A stretch of DNA of 64,000 nucleotides from the NCBI GenBank assembly GCA_947446575.1, contig CANFHC010000002.1, positions 102,690-166,689 of the forward strand. The letters run 5' to 3'. The stretch's first letter is position 1; each line of letters starts with the position of its first letter. Under the pieces are notes generated by a model, which saw nothing but the letters and a program-made list of their open reading frames with translations, was not told the origin of the DNA and ran no database searches. This document shows positions 8,328 through 16,977 of this stretch, piece after piece. Made by a program: the position numbers and the translations under genes. Origin of the DNA: Bacteriovoracaceae bacterium (GTDB lineage Bacteria; Bdellovibrionota; Bacteriovoracia; Bacteriovoracales; Bacteriovoracaceae).

Positions 8328-8704
8328 CTAAAATGAGAATTGAAAAATTGAGCCAAGTTCTTCTGTAGGGTAGAATCCGATTTTCTAAATTCTCCAAAAA
8401 GTTTTTCAGAAATTAAAATTCTACGATCTTTTTGAACTTGAATGAGTTTATCAGTTTGAGAAAAATTTGTCTTGAGTGATACTTTTTTTGTTAAAAATAT
8501 CTCTAAACCTGTAAGTCTGGCATTTTCTTGTTCAAGGAAATGCTGTAACTCATATTGCTCGCCAACTTTTGAATTGTCTCTTTCTCTGCGCTCAAGTTCT
8601 TTGTATTCTTCACTCTCAACATAATCTTCAAATACATCCTCAAAGCCTTTTAGTCCTCTGATTGCGTCTTTAGAGAGGTTGATATTTCCGATTTTTTTGC
8701 TCAT
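8324..8704 (-). CDS. Hypothetical charged helical protein
   Basis: A 126-residue soluble protein, very rich in Glu, Lys and Arg and probably mostly helical (ELERRERDNSKVGEQYELQ). AAGGA lies upstream of the ATG. It is the second gene of a two-gene minus-strand unit, 12 bases after the 166-residue gene. Its stop shares bases with the stop of the DUF6178-like gene. I recognise no domain. Confidence 0.65.
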   Translation of the reverse strand: MSKKIGNINLSKDAIRGLKGFEDVFEDYVESEEYKELERRERDNSKVGEQYELQHFLEQENARLTGLEIFLTKKVSLKTNFSQTDKLIQVQKDRRILISEKLFGEFRKSDSTLQKNLAQFFNSHFS

Positions 8705-8716
8705 TTATAAAAATCC

Positions 8717-9217
8717 TTATTTACCTTTAGTCTTTGTTTCAAACAATTTGCTATGTAAATTCTCTAAGAAGTAGAGTTCTTTAGTTTCATTATAGAGGTT
8801 TCTTTGACTGACTGTTGAATCCCTAAATTCGTTTATGATTTTGTATAGTTCTAGGTTTTTTATTTTATCAACTTTGAGAGAAAGTTTATTTAAAAGTTGA
8901 AGTTCTTTATTATTTGGGCGTTTAACTTTTTTAAAATAATGTTCTGGCAAATCTTTTACTGAACGTACTGAGGGAAAAATGCTTTTTAGTTGTATTGGAG
9001 AGACAATGTAAAGTGGGTAGGGAAATAGGGGGTGAAGGTTATGTTCGAGAGTAATTTGCTCGAGATTCAAGATTAAAGTATCAATTTCTTCTTTTTTTAA
9101 ATTCGTCAGATTCAAATAACAAGGAACTTTTCCAATGCGTGAATCTGAAATAATAATTCGCAGTTTTTCGGCGGTCATTTCACTAAGGAGAATTTCTTCA
9201 AAAATAGGAATTTTCAT
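8717..9217 (-). CDS. Hypothetical protein
   Basis: A 166-residue soluble protein starting MKIPIFEEILLSEMTAEKL. It looks like alternating beta and helix in its first half (RIIISDSRIGKVPCYLNLTNL) and basic helical in the second. It has no signal peptide and no motif that I recognise. It is the first gene of the short minus-strand pair, divergent from the gene at 9307, and the 89 bases between them must hold both promoters. Confidence 0.65.
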   Translation of the reverse strand: MKIPIFEEILLSEMTAEKLRIIISDSRIGKVPCYLNLTNLKKEEIDTLILNLEQITLEHNLHPLFPYPLYIVSPIQLKSIFPSVRSVKDLPEHYFKKVKRPNNKELQLLNKLSLKVDKIKNLELYKIINEFRDSTVSQRNLYNETKELYFLENLHSKLFETKTKGK

Positions 9218-9306
9218 TGTTAATTTTTCCCTTTATTCGCACAAAATCAGATTTAAGTATAAACTAGAAAGGAGAGTTTGTTATAGACAATAAGAAAAAG
9301 GAAAGT

Positions 9307-10005
9307 ATGTTCAATCTCGCTTATGTCTCACTGCCTGATCACTTTACTAAACTATTAGTGAGCAATATTCAAAACAGTACGCAAAGTAATACAAATCTTG
9401 AAATGTATATCAATGAAAATTCAGAGTTAAACGCTTTAATCAAAAAAATATTTAGAGATATTGACCCCGATGGATTTTTAGGGAAAATTCTTTCTATATC
9501 TGGATGGAATGGAATCAGAAATCGCCTGGCCGCAGTTTATATAGAATACGCCATGACTGGATTTTTTCCTGAGGCTGCCAATCTTTCCTTGGTCACAGAT
9601 ATGATCAATATCGAAAATAAACTCCGTCATTTTACTCCTACTGGTTTTTCGCGTTCTTTTCTTTTAGCCTTCTATGCCAAAATGTCACTCATTCAAATTA
9701 AAAGAAAAGATGACAGTGTCAATTACACTCCACTTATTTTAAGAGATGAGCATTTAGAATTTATGAAATGGTCTAAAGCCAAATCAACTCGAATTGATTG
9801 GTTGATGCTACAATTAATTCAATATGATCATTTTTTAGGGACTGAGCGTATGAATACATTTTTGGAATCAGGATCGAGGTACGAGTCTCTTTTTGCTTTA
9901 TTGTCTGCCAACGAACAAAGACAAATGGTCAAAAATTTTATGACGTATGGAGCTTCTATAAACGATTCAGATATTTTTCTAACTGACGTGACTACGCAAG
10001 CATAA
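9307..10005 (+). CDS. Hypothetical protein upstream of a CpaF-like ATPase
   Basis: A 232-residue protein without signal peptide, mostly helical (GFSRSFLLAFYAKMSLIQIKRK). Thirteen bases separate it from the CpaF-like ATPase gene, so the two probably form one operon. The coupling suggests an accessory or regulatory partner of that ATPase, but this is inference from position only. I recognise no family. Confidence 0.65.
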   Translation: MFNLAYVSLPDHFTKLLVSNIQNSTQSNTNLEMYINENSELNALIKKIFRDIDPDGFLGKILSISGWNGIRNRLAAVYIEYAMTGFFPEAANLSLVTDMINIENKLRHFTPTGFSRSFLLAFYAKMSLIQIKRKDDSVNYTPLILRDEHLEFMKWSKAKSTRIDWLMLQLIQYDHFLGTERMNTFLESGSRYESLFALLSANEQRQMVKNFMTYGASINDSDIFLTDVTTQA

Positions 10006-10018
10006 TTGGGAAAAAGAT

Positions 10019-11056
10019 ATGACGACAAATGCAATCTGGAATTTAATAAATGATCTTAATAAAAAATCAGGCATTACTGAAATTTTAATTAATGGCCCCA
10101 AGCATGTTTTTGTCGAGCGAGGTGGGCAATTCATTCAACTCAATGCTAATTTACCAGCAACCGATATTAATGATTTTATCCAAGAAGTCGCAACTATGAA
10201 TCAAAAAGTTTGTGATCATGATCATCCCATCTTGGATGGCAATCTTCCCGATGGATCTCGTATCAATATTATTAACGAGCCATTCGTTCAGGGAAGTCCT
10301 GCGATCTCTATTCGAAAATATTTAAAGTTTATTTCTAGTTTTGATAATAATCCTACTGTGTTTGGTTTAACTCCTAAGTGGATTGAGTTTTTTAAAGCGC
10401 TCATATCGGCTAAATTAAATGTTGTCGTATCAGGAGGAACGGGAGTTGGTAAAACGACTTTTTTAAATTTACTTATAAATGAAATTTCTAAGGCAGAACG
10501 CGTGATTGCCATTGAAGACACTCTAGAGTTATCGATTAACCTTCCCAATGTCGTAAGACTTGAGTCGGGAGCTAAATCTTTGCAGTCAAAAAGTAATCTC
10601 TCGACTAGAGACTTAGTTAAAAATACTTTGCGTATGCGACCTGATCGCATCATTATCGGTGAAACCAGAGGGGCAGAACTTTTTGATCTGCTGCAAGCGA
10701 TGAATACTGGGCATGAAGGAAGTATGACGTCGGTGCACGCCAATTCAGGCGGAGAGTGCCTCTCTCGTATGGAAACACTTTTTTTACTGGCCGGCTTTGA
10801 AATTCCTCTTGTCGTGGTAAGAAAACAAATGACCTCAGCGATTAACTTCATCGTGCAACTTGGCCGTGATAATGAAGGTCAGCGTGTGATTATGGAAATT
10901 ATAGAAGTATGCGGGATGGAAGGAACAACAATGCTTACTCAACCTATTGCTGAACGCATAGACGGTGATTTAGAATTTAAAGGAATAGCTCCCAAAGTTT
11001 TTGAAAAACTTCACCGTGAAGGTGGATTGCCTTATAGTTTTTTTGAAAATTTTTAA
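10019..11056 (+). CDS. CpaF/TadA-type secretion ATPase
   Basis: A 345-residue member of the type II/IV secretion (VirB11/CpaF/TadA) ATPase family, which are cytoplasmic hexamers that power pilus assembly or secretion. The N-terminal domain contains ITEILINGPKHVFVERGG; Walker A is GGTGVGKT at residues 139-146; an acidic box is AIEDTLEL; Walker B-like RPDRIIIGETRG is followed by the family block GHEGSMTSVHANS. No pilin, TadB/C or secretin gene is nearby in the window, so this is an orphan ATPase here. It is shorter than CpaF, lacking a long N-terminal extension. The convergent deoC gene ends at the very next base. Confidence 0.88.
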   Translation: MTTNAIWNLINDLNKKSGITEILINGPKHVFVERGGQFIQLNANLPATDINDFIQEVATMNQKVCDHDHPILDGNLPDGSRINIINEPFVQGSPAISIRKYLKFISSFDNNPTVFGLTPKWIEFFKALISAKLNVVVSGGTGVGKTTFLNLLINEISKAERVIAIEDTLELSINLPNVVRLESGAKSLQSKSNLSTRDLVKNTLRMRPDRIIIGETRGAELFDLLQAMNTGHEGSMTSVHANSGGECLSRMETLFLLAGFEIPLVVVRKQMTSAINFIVQLGRDNEGQRVIMEIIEVCGMEGTTMLTQPIAERIDGDLEFKGIAPKVFEKLHREGGLPYSFFENF

Positions 11057-11734
11057 TTAGTAATTTCCTTCTTCAACCGGAATCCCATTCATGATGGCCA
11101 CACCGGAACTGGTCCCAAGTCTCGTGGCTCCAGCGTCAATATAATCAAGTGCTGCTGCTAAATTTCTCACTCCACCGGAAGCCTTAACTTCCATTGTATT
11201 TGAAATATTCGCTTTCATTAATTTCACGTCTGCAATACTTGCTCCCCCTGTAGAAAAGCCTGTCGATGTTTTTACAAAACGTGCACCGGCCTTCATCGAT
11301 AATTCACAGGCTAAAATTTTCTCATCATCATTTAATAAACAAGTCTCAAAAATAACTTTCACTAAATTTTTTCCAGCAGCATCTACCACAGCTTTTATAT
11401 CTTCTTGTACTAGATCATATTCTTTATTTTTAAGTGCACCGATATTGAGGACCATGTCAATCTCACATGCACCTTCGGCAATGGCCTTCTTTGTTTCAAA
11501 AACCTTAGTCTCAGTTGTATTTGCCCCTAATGGAAAGCCAATTACAGTACAAACGAGCGTTGTACTTCCTTTTAAAAGCGAGCTGGCATAAGCTACGTAA
11601 AAGGGGTTTAAGCAGACAGAAAAAAAATCATAACTCATGGCCTCTTCGCAGAGTTTTTTCACTTGATCGCGAGTGGCTTCAGGTTTTAATAGAGTATGAT
11701 CGATAAAACGGTTAATTTTTACAGAAGATTTCAT
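11057..11734 (-). CDS. deoC: Deoxyribose-phosphate aldolase DeoC
   Basis: A 225-residue class I aldolase that cleaves 2-deoxyribose-5-phosphate to glyceraldehyde-3-phosphate and acetaldehyde in deoxynucleoside catabolism. [10 protein letters not shown] is at the N-terminus, EIDMVLN carries Asp93, and FVKTSTGF carries the Schiff-base Lys155. KASGGVRN and [10 protein letters not shown] are the phosphate-binding loops. The length is typical of the bacterial short form. For a predator that degrades prey DNA this enzyme would have an obvious use, but that is inference. It is divergent from the sensor kinase gene at 11777. Confidence 0.95.
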   Translation of the reverse strand: MKSSVKINRFIDHTLLKPEATRDQVKKLCEEAMSYDFFSVCLNPFYVAYASSLLKGSTTLVCTVIGFPLGANTTETKVFETKKAIAEGACEIDMVLNIGALKNKEYDLVQEDIKAVVDAAGKNLVKVIFETCLLNDDEKILACELSMKAGARFVKTSTGFSTGGASIADVKLMKANISNTMEVKASGGVRNLAAALDYIDAGATRLGTSSGVAIMNGIPVEEGNY

Positions 11735-11776
11735 ATCGTTCCTTTACAAATAGTAGAGATAAAATACACTCCTAGT

Positions 11777-12721
11777 ATGATTAAATCACGTTGGTTTTAC
11801 CATCCCTTATTCATTTTTATTTTCTCACTTTTGGCGCTTGGTTCCTCGCTCATAATCTATATCCGCTCGTATTTGCGAGTGCACGCTGCTTTGGAAGAAG
11901 TTGTTTTTAAATACCACCTCAATTCTAAGAGTATGCTTGATTCAGAAACTTGGGTTTTAGTTCTAATTCTTTCGTTGCTGGTAGCCGTTATTTTGGCAGG
12001 ACTTTTAATTATTTACATCTATTACCAAAAAATGATTCAGCTCTACCGCTTGCAACAAAACTTTATTAACGGATTTACTCACGAACTAAAAACTCCCATT
12101 GCTTCGTTGCAATTATTCCTTGAAACATTCTCTCGGCATGAACTGCCCAGAGAAGAGCAGATTAAATACTTAGAATACATGAAACGCGACACCAAGCGCC
12201 TATCTGAAAATGTTAGTCGTATATTAAATCTAGGGCAGCTAGAAGATCGAAACTTTAAAGCTGATTTTAAGCAACAAAATCTAGTGGATTTGATCGAGAC
12301 CTTTTTGCATAATACGCCACACCTGTTTGAAGAGGGTAAAGTCACTTTCCATTCCGAAGTAAAAGTTGTTTATCTTCCTATCGACACCGCTCTTTTTGAA
12401 ATGCTGATGATGAACTTAATTACCAATGCGCTGATTTATAATAAATCTAAAGAAAAATCTGTGGAGATTGAATTATCTATAGAAGGCAATCATATTATTT
12501 TAGACTTTAGAGATAATGGAATAGGTCTTGAGCGCAACCAGGCTAAAAAGATATTTAAGAAATTTTATCAGGTGGGTAAAACCACTAAAGGCTCAGGTCT
12601 TGGACTTTATATCGTTCAAAATATTGCTCGCTTACATCGCGGTGATATTCAGGCCATCAGTATGGGACCTGGGGCCGGAAGTGTTTTTCGGTTAACTCTA
12701 AAAATTGGTGGTGTTAATTGA
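11777..12721 (+). CDS. Sensor histidine kinase
   Basis: A 314-residue kinase with two membrane segments (about residues 10-29 and 58-82) and a periplasmic loop of only about 28 residues. The dimerisation box is FINGFTHELKTP, with phospho-acceptor His102. The ATPase domain has an N-box around NLITNALIYN, a G1 box DFRDNGIGL, and GSGLGLYIV. The ATG at 11777 is preferred over an in-frame ATG at 11696 that would overlap deoC and its promoter. The stop overlaps the TTG start of its response regulator. Signal unknown. Confidence 0.88.
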   Translation: MIKSRWFYHPLFIFIFSLLALGSSLIIYIRSYLRVHAALEEVVFKYHLNSKSMLDSETWVLVLILSLLVAVILAGLLIIYIYYQKMIQLYRLQQNFINGFTHELKTPIASLQLFLETFSRHELPREEQIKYLEYMKRDTKRLSENVSRILNLGQLEDRNFKADFKQQNLVDLIETFLHNTPHLFEEGKVTFHSEVKVVYLPIDTALFEMLMMNLITNALIYNKSKEKSVEIELSIEGNHIILDFRDNGIGLERNQAKKIFKKFYQVGKTTKGSGLGLYIVQNIARLHRGDIQAISMGPGAGSVFRLTLKIGGVN

Positions 12722-13458
12722 TCGTCTCAAAAAATAAAGGAAAAAGAATTCTCGTCATCGACGATGAAAAACATATTGCCGAGGCCATTAAACTTAATCT
12801 AAAAATGCAGGGACATGAAGTTGTCATCGGAGTAAACGGACTTGAAGGACTCAATTGGTGGAGAGAATTTGCACCTGAATTAGTCATAGTTGATTTAATG
12901 ATGCCCGAAATTGACGGCATTGGAGTCATTACCGAAATTAGAAAACGCGATCTCAAACTTCCTATATTAGTTATTTCAGCAAAAGATCAAGTGAAAGAAA
13001 AAATCAAATGCTTAAGTTTGGGAGTCGATGATTACCTTTCAAAACCGTTTGATCTCGATGAATTTTTATTGCGTGTAGATCGCCTACTTACAAGATCTGA
13101 ATGGTCACTAAATGAAAAAAAATCAGTTACAGTTGATGTTCCAATTAATGAAATGGAGAGTTTTACTTTTGGATCAAATACCATTGATTTCAAAAATCTA
13201 AAAGCAACCTCTGCCGCTGGTCAATTTGATCTTACATTACAAGAAATAAAAATCTTAAAAATCTTCATAGAGAATCCCAATATGCCTCTTACGCGTGAGG
13301 AGATTCTTGAAAAAGCCCTAGGCTATGACCGAGGTGTAACGACAAGAACCTTGGATAATTTTTTAGTGCGTTTCAGAAAATATTTCGAAGAAGATCCTAA
13401 GAATCCGAAATACTTTAAAAGTGTGCGCTCCGTCGGTTATCTTTTCGACACGTTGTAG
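12718..13458 (+). CDS. OmpR/PhoB-family response regulator
   Basis: A 246-residue regulator with a receiver domain (ILVIDDE, phospho-acceptor Asp59 in VIVDLMMPEIDG, Lys in LSKPFD) and a C-terminal winged-helix DNA-binding domain (TLQEIKILKIFIENP...TRTLDNFLVRFRKYFEEDP). The start appears to be TTG at 12718, overlapping the kinase stop; no ATG precedes the receiver core. It is cognate to the kinase upstream. Targets are unknown; fabI lies 68 bases downstream and could be in the same transcript. Confidence 0.88.
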   Translation: MIVSKNKGKRILVIDDEKHIAEAIKLNLKMQGHEVVIGVNGLEGLNWWREFAPELVIVDLMMPEIDGIGVITEIRKRDLKLPILVISAKDQVKEKIKCLSLGVDDYLSKPFDLDEFLLRVDRLLTRSEWSLNEKKSVTVDVPINEMESFTFGSNTIDFKNLKATSAAGQFDLTLQEIKILKIFIENPNMPLTREEILEKALGYDRGVTTRTLDNFLVRFRKYFEEDPKNPKYFKSVRSVGYLFDTL

Positions 13459-13526
13459 GTAGACATAAACACTCCTCTCTATTACAGTTTTACTTTCTTT
13501 TAGCACTAGAATTGAAGGAGTATTTA

Positions 13527-14294
13527 ATGGGTCTATTAAATGGAAAGAGAGCACTTATTTTAGGTGTTGCTAATGATATGTCTATCGCGTGGGGAATCGC
13601 CAAAGCTTTTAAAGCAGAAGGGGCATCAGTTGCTCTAACTTATTTAAACGAAAATTTACAAAAACGCGTTGATCCACTAGCTCTTGAAGTGGGGGCAGAC
13701 TTTACTTGTGAAATGGATGTAACAAACGACGCTCATTACCCAGCTCTTAAAAAGATCATAGAAGAAAAATGGGGAAAATTCGATATTCTTGTTCACTCCC
13801 TCGCATTTGCTGATAAGTCAGATTTAAAAAATCGTTTTGTAGAAACTTCTCGCGAAGGCTTTAAAATGGCCTGTGACATTTCAGCTTTTTCATTAATCGG
13901 ACTTTGCAATACACTTAAAGATAATTTCAATGACGACGCTTCAGTTATCGCTATGACTTATCATGGTTCAGTAAAAGTTCTAAAAGGATATAACGTTATG
14001 GGAGTTGCTAAAGCAGCTCTAGAAGCTAGTACTCGTTACCTCGCTGACGATATGGGCCCTCAAAACATTCGTGTAAATTGCATTTCAGCAGGTCCAATTA
14101 GAACACTTGCTGCTTCTGGAGTTCCTGGACTAAAAGATTTCTTAAAAACTATTGAAGAAAAAGCACCAATGAGAAAAAACGTCACTCAAGATGATGTTGG
14201 TGGCTCAGCTGTTTATCTTGCCAGCAGACTCTCTCATGGGGTGACTGGACAGGTTCTTTACGTTGATTCAGGAATTAGTATTGTAGGAGCTTAA
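13527..14294 (+). CDS. fabI: Enoyl-[acyl-carrier-protein] reductase FabI
   Basis: A 255-residue SDR-type enoyl-ACP reductase catalysing the last step of each fatty-acid elongation cycle with NAD(P)H. The N-terminal GVANDMSIAWGIAKA is the FabI variant of the nucleotide loop. The catalytic residues Tyr145, Tyr155 and Lys162 sit in MTYHGSVKVLKGYNVMGVAKA, where the two tyrosines and the lysine of FabI are conserved while the classic LGAERA stretch is not. GGAG lies eight bases before the ATG. It is followed by a strong terminator. Confidence 0.95.
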   Translation: MGLLNGKRALILGVANDMSIAWGIAKAFKAEGASVALTYLNENLQKRVDPLALEVGADFTCEMDVTNDAHYPALKKIIEEKWGKFDILVHSLAFADKSDLKNRFVETSREGFKMACDISAFSLIGLCNTLKDNFNDDASVIAMTYHGSVKVLKGYNVMGVAKAALEASTRYLADDMGPQNIRVNCISAGPIRTLAASGVPGLKDFLKTIEEKAPMRKNVTQDDVGGSAVYLASRLSHGVTGQVLYVDSGISIVGA

Positions 14295-14308
14295 GCTCAT
14301 AAATATTA

Positions 14309-14335
14309 GGCCGGTTTTTACCGGCCTTTTTTTTT
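14309..14335 (+). terminator. Rho-independent terminator after fabI
   Basis: A 6-bp GC stem (ggccgg/ccggcc), a 6-base loop and a run of nine T. It closes the fabI transcript; the T-run meets the end of the convergent hemE gene. Confidence 0.92.
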
Positions 14336-15374
14336 AGTATTTAAAATTAGTGTGAATATACTCAACTGCTTTTTTTACATTAGACTCTGGAGTTTCTTGC
14401 AATACTCCATGTCCTAATCCACAAATCCATTTGTTAAGTGGAAGATTGGAATTTTGTAGTTCACCCCAAAATTGCCCAAGTTTAGTTTCAAGCAGAGGCC
14501 ACTCGTAATGCAGATAACTTGGATCGATATTTCCTTGAATCATGTAATCGTTGCCTAAATTTTTCAGAGCATCTTGAAGCGACATTCTCCAATCAATTCC
14601 AAGCACATCAATATTTTTATCTTCAATTGCTTGCAGATAATTCAGGTGTGTTAGTTTTGAGTAATAGACAATTTTAACTGTTGGGTGGAGCTTTTTAAAC
14701 TCACTAGTCACTTTTCTTAAAACTGGTAAAATAAATTCTTTGAAATCACAAAGCATTAATTCACCAACAGCAGTGTCAAATAAACAAACAGTATCTGCTC
14801 CACCAATAGCTTGCTGTGACATTTCTGAAATTAATTCTGGTAATAAGAGTTCACAAAAACCTTGAAAACGTCCGTCATAAAATCCTTTTTTAGAACTGGT
14901 AAGATTTCCTGAATGTGATCCTTCAACGGCATAGGTATACAGTGTCCACGGAGCACCAACGAAGCCTAAAAGTGATTTTGATTGCGGGAGTTCAGCTCTC
15001 AAAAGTTTAGTCGCCTCTTTTTGGAAAGCATAATAAGAATTAGAGTCTTCTATAAGTTTACATTTTTTTAAATCAGCAATACTTTCAAGTTTAAATTTTA
15101 AAATTGGTCCTGGATTATAAGTTAATCCTAATCCAATTTGCTCTAATGGAAATAGCAAGTCTGAAAATAAAATAGCAGCATCAAAATTAAAATCGCGAAT
15201 AGGTCCCATGGTAATTTCACAGGCCATTTTGGGATTTTTACACATACTCATAAAATCCGAATCTTTTTTAATGTTTTGGTAGTGAGAATGATAACGTCCC
15301 GCTTGGCGCATAAACCACACTGGCACTTGAGTAGTTCCATCAGCATTTTTAATTCTATCGTTAAATAGTCCCAT
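14334..15374 (-). CDS. hemE: Uroporphyrinogen decarboxylase HemE
   Basis: A 346-residue enzyme that decarboxylates uroporphyrinogen III to coproporphyrinogen III. PVWFMRQAGRY is the family signature with the substrate-binding Arg residues. FDAAILFSDLL, GFVGAPWTLYTYAVEG and GNIDPSYLHY (the conserved G-N-[LI]-D-P block) are all present. The length is normal. It is the last gene of the haem operon, 17 bases after the response regulator. Confidence 0.96.
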   Translation of the reverse strand: MGLFNDRIKNADGTTQVPVWFMRQAGRYHSHYQNIKKDSDFMSMCKNPKMACEITMGPIRDFNFDAAILFSDLLFPLEQIGLGLTYNPGPILKFKLESIADLKKCKLIEDSNSYYAFQKEATKLLRAELPQSKSLLGFVGAPWTLYTYAVEGSHSGNLTSSKKGFYDGRFQGFCELLLPELISEMSQQAIGGADTVCLFDTAVGELMLCDFKEFILPVLRKVTSEFKKLHPTVKIVYYSKLTHLNYLQAIEDKNIDVLGIDWRMSLQDALKNLGNDYMIQGNIDPSYLHYEWPLLETKLGQFWGELQNSNLPLNKWICGLGHGVLQETPESNVKKAVEYIHTNFKY

Positions 15375-15391
15375 TGATCTTATCCTGTTCT

Positions 15392-16081
15392 TTAGTGATT
15401 AATTATTAATTTATAGCCAATACTTCTTATACTTTGAATTTCGAGAACGTGACTTGAATCACTTTCACACCATTTGCGTAGTTTAACGATATAGTTATCA
15501 ACAGTTCTGTTAGAGGGGAATTTATCTTCGCCCCAAATTTTTTCGATTATCTCTTCGCGAGTAATGGCCTCATTGTGTTTTTTATACAAGAGCTCCAAGA
15601 TAGCGCACTCTTTTTGTGAGAGTGAAACTAAAGTACCATCAGCATCCATGACTTCATATCTTCTAAACCAAATTTTTAATTTTCCATGAACAATCTCTTC
15701 CGGCAACGTTTCCATGCTGGTTTGAGTTTTTAAAATACGATCAAGTCTTAAAATCAACTCTTTAAGTGCGAATGGTTTTGTTATGTAATCTTCCGCACCA
15801 ATTTCTAGTGCTTCGACTTTTGTTTCTGGGTCATTTAGTGCCGATAAAAAAAGCAAAACAAAATCTTTTCGGATATTTCTAAATTCTTTTGCAAGCTTAA
15901 TTCCATTCGTATCGGGCAACCCAATATCCATTAAGATTAAATTAGGATTTTTGTCATGAAACATGGCAGATGCTTCTGCTCCAGTTTTAGCCCAAACACA
16001 TTGATGGCCTAAACTTTTTAGGTAATCTTCAAGTGTGCTCCCTAAATTTTCTTCGTCTTCAACGATTAATATATTAAGCAC
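15392..16081 (-). CDS. OmpR-family response regulator within the haem operon
   Basis: A 229-residue regulator with receiver domain (ILIVEDEE, phospho-acceptor Asp52 in LILMDIGLPDTNG, Lys in ITKPFA) and winged-helix domain (LSQKECAILELLY...RTVDNYIVKLRKWCE). I choose the GTG at 16081 because TGAGGA stands eight bases upstream, instead of a GTG at 16093; the kinase stop overlaps it by eight bases. The gene lies between the kinase and hemE, so its dosage is tied to the haem enzymes. Confidence 0.88.
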   Translation of the reverse strand: MLNILIVEDEENLGSTLEDYLKSLGHQCVWAKTGAEASAMFHDKNPNLILMDIGLPDTNGIKLAKEFRNIRKDFVLLFLSALNDPETKVEALEIGAEDYITKPFALKELILRLDRILKTQTSMETLPEEIVHGKLKIWFRRYEVMDADGTLVSLSQKECAILELLYKKHNEAITREEIIEKIWGEDKFPSNRTVDNYIVKLRKWCESDSSHVLEIQSIRSIGYKLIINH

Positions 16082-16976
16082 GCTGATCCTCACCAGCTTG
16101 AAATTTCAACTTAAAAATAAGATTTCTATCTCCTGAAACTCGCAATTCACCCTGCATTTTTTCCAGCAGTTTATTGGTGAGATAAAGTCCGATTCCAGAT
16201 CCCTTAGAGGAATTGAATTTGTAAAAGAGTGTCCCTAATTTGTTTTTATCACCTAAAAAATTTCCTTCATCTTGATAAGTAAGAAATATGCTCGCTCCAC
16301 TTTCAAGAATATTAATTTTTACATTCGAAGATTGAGTATGGATGCGTGTATTTTCTAAAAGGTTCTTTAAAATGAGTTCAAGGGCAAATTCATCAGCAAT
16401 AATTGTGACGTCCTGATTAGTACAATCGATCTCCACATTTAAACCGTTGCCCAATTTTTTAATAATATTTTTAATGAATGGAATTAATTTTAGCGAGGTC
16501 AAATTAAGGGAGCCTCCACGCTCAATGCGGGAGAGTTGTAAAATTTTATCCATCTGTGTTTCAAGCTTTCCCGTGTCTTCAATTAAGCGCGATGAAAGTT
16601 TGTTAAGAGTTGGATCATTCTTACTTGTTAAAATTTCATTGATAACTTCACCTTGAAGACGAATACTTGCTAGTGGCGTTTTTAATTCATGAGTGAGTGA
16701 CGCAAAAAATGCATGCATGGATTTTGTTTTTCTTTGATCTTTTAAATAGAGAATCAAGAGGCTAATGGACAATAAAAGTAGGAGCACTAAAAAACTTCCA
16801 CCTTCCCACATAATCATTTTGGTAATACGGAAGCGGTCAGTGTGGGCCAGAATATCTTCAAAATTAGTAATGAGATAACCCCACCAAATACCAATTAGCA
16901 AAAGCACCAGCGCCCACAATAATGAAAGTGAGAATAGGAGACGCGATGAATTCGTAAGTGGATTTTTAACCTTCAT
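16074..16976 (-). CDS. Sensor histidine kinase within the haem operon
   Basis: A 300-residue kinase with membrane segments at about residues 14-35 and 60-78 and a periplasmic loop of roughly 24 residues, too short for a folded sensor domain. The H-box is FASLTHELKTPLAS with His96. The ATPase domain shows NLLENTRIHT (N-box), YQDEGN in place of the usual D-x-G-x-G, and GSGIGLYLTN. The N-box Asn and the second G-box are intact, but the G1 box is degenerate (DEGNFLG). It is inserted just after hemL with a 1-base gap, so the input may be a membrane or porphyrin-related signal (inference). Confidence 0.85.
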   Translation of the reverse strand: MKVKNPLTNSSRLLFSLSLLWALVLLLIGIWWGYLITNFEDILAHTDRFRITKMIMWEGGSFLVLLLLLSISLLILYLKDQRKTKSMHAFFASLTHELKTPLASIRLQGEVINEILTSKNDPTLNKLSSRLIEDTGKLETQMDKILQLSRIERGGSLNLTSLKLIPFIKNIIKKLGNGLNVEIDCTNQDVTIIADEFALELILKNLLENTRIHTQSSNVKINILESGASIFLTYQDEGNFLGDKNKLGTLFYKFNSSKGSGIGLYLTNKLLEKMQGELRVSGDRNLIFKLKFQAGEDQRA

Positions 16977-16977
16977 T

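Noticed and set aside
10288..10851. 187-residue minus-strand ORF
   Set aside because: It is entirely inside the CpaF-like ATPase gene, which has clear Walker motifs; the antisense frame shows no domain and is a codon-bias shadow.
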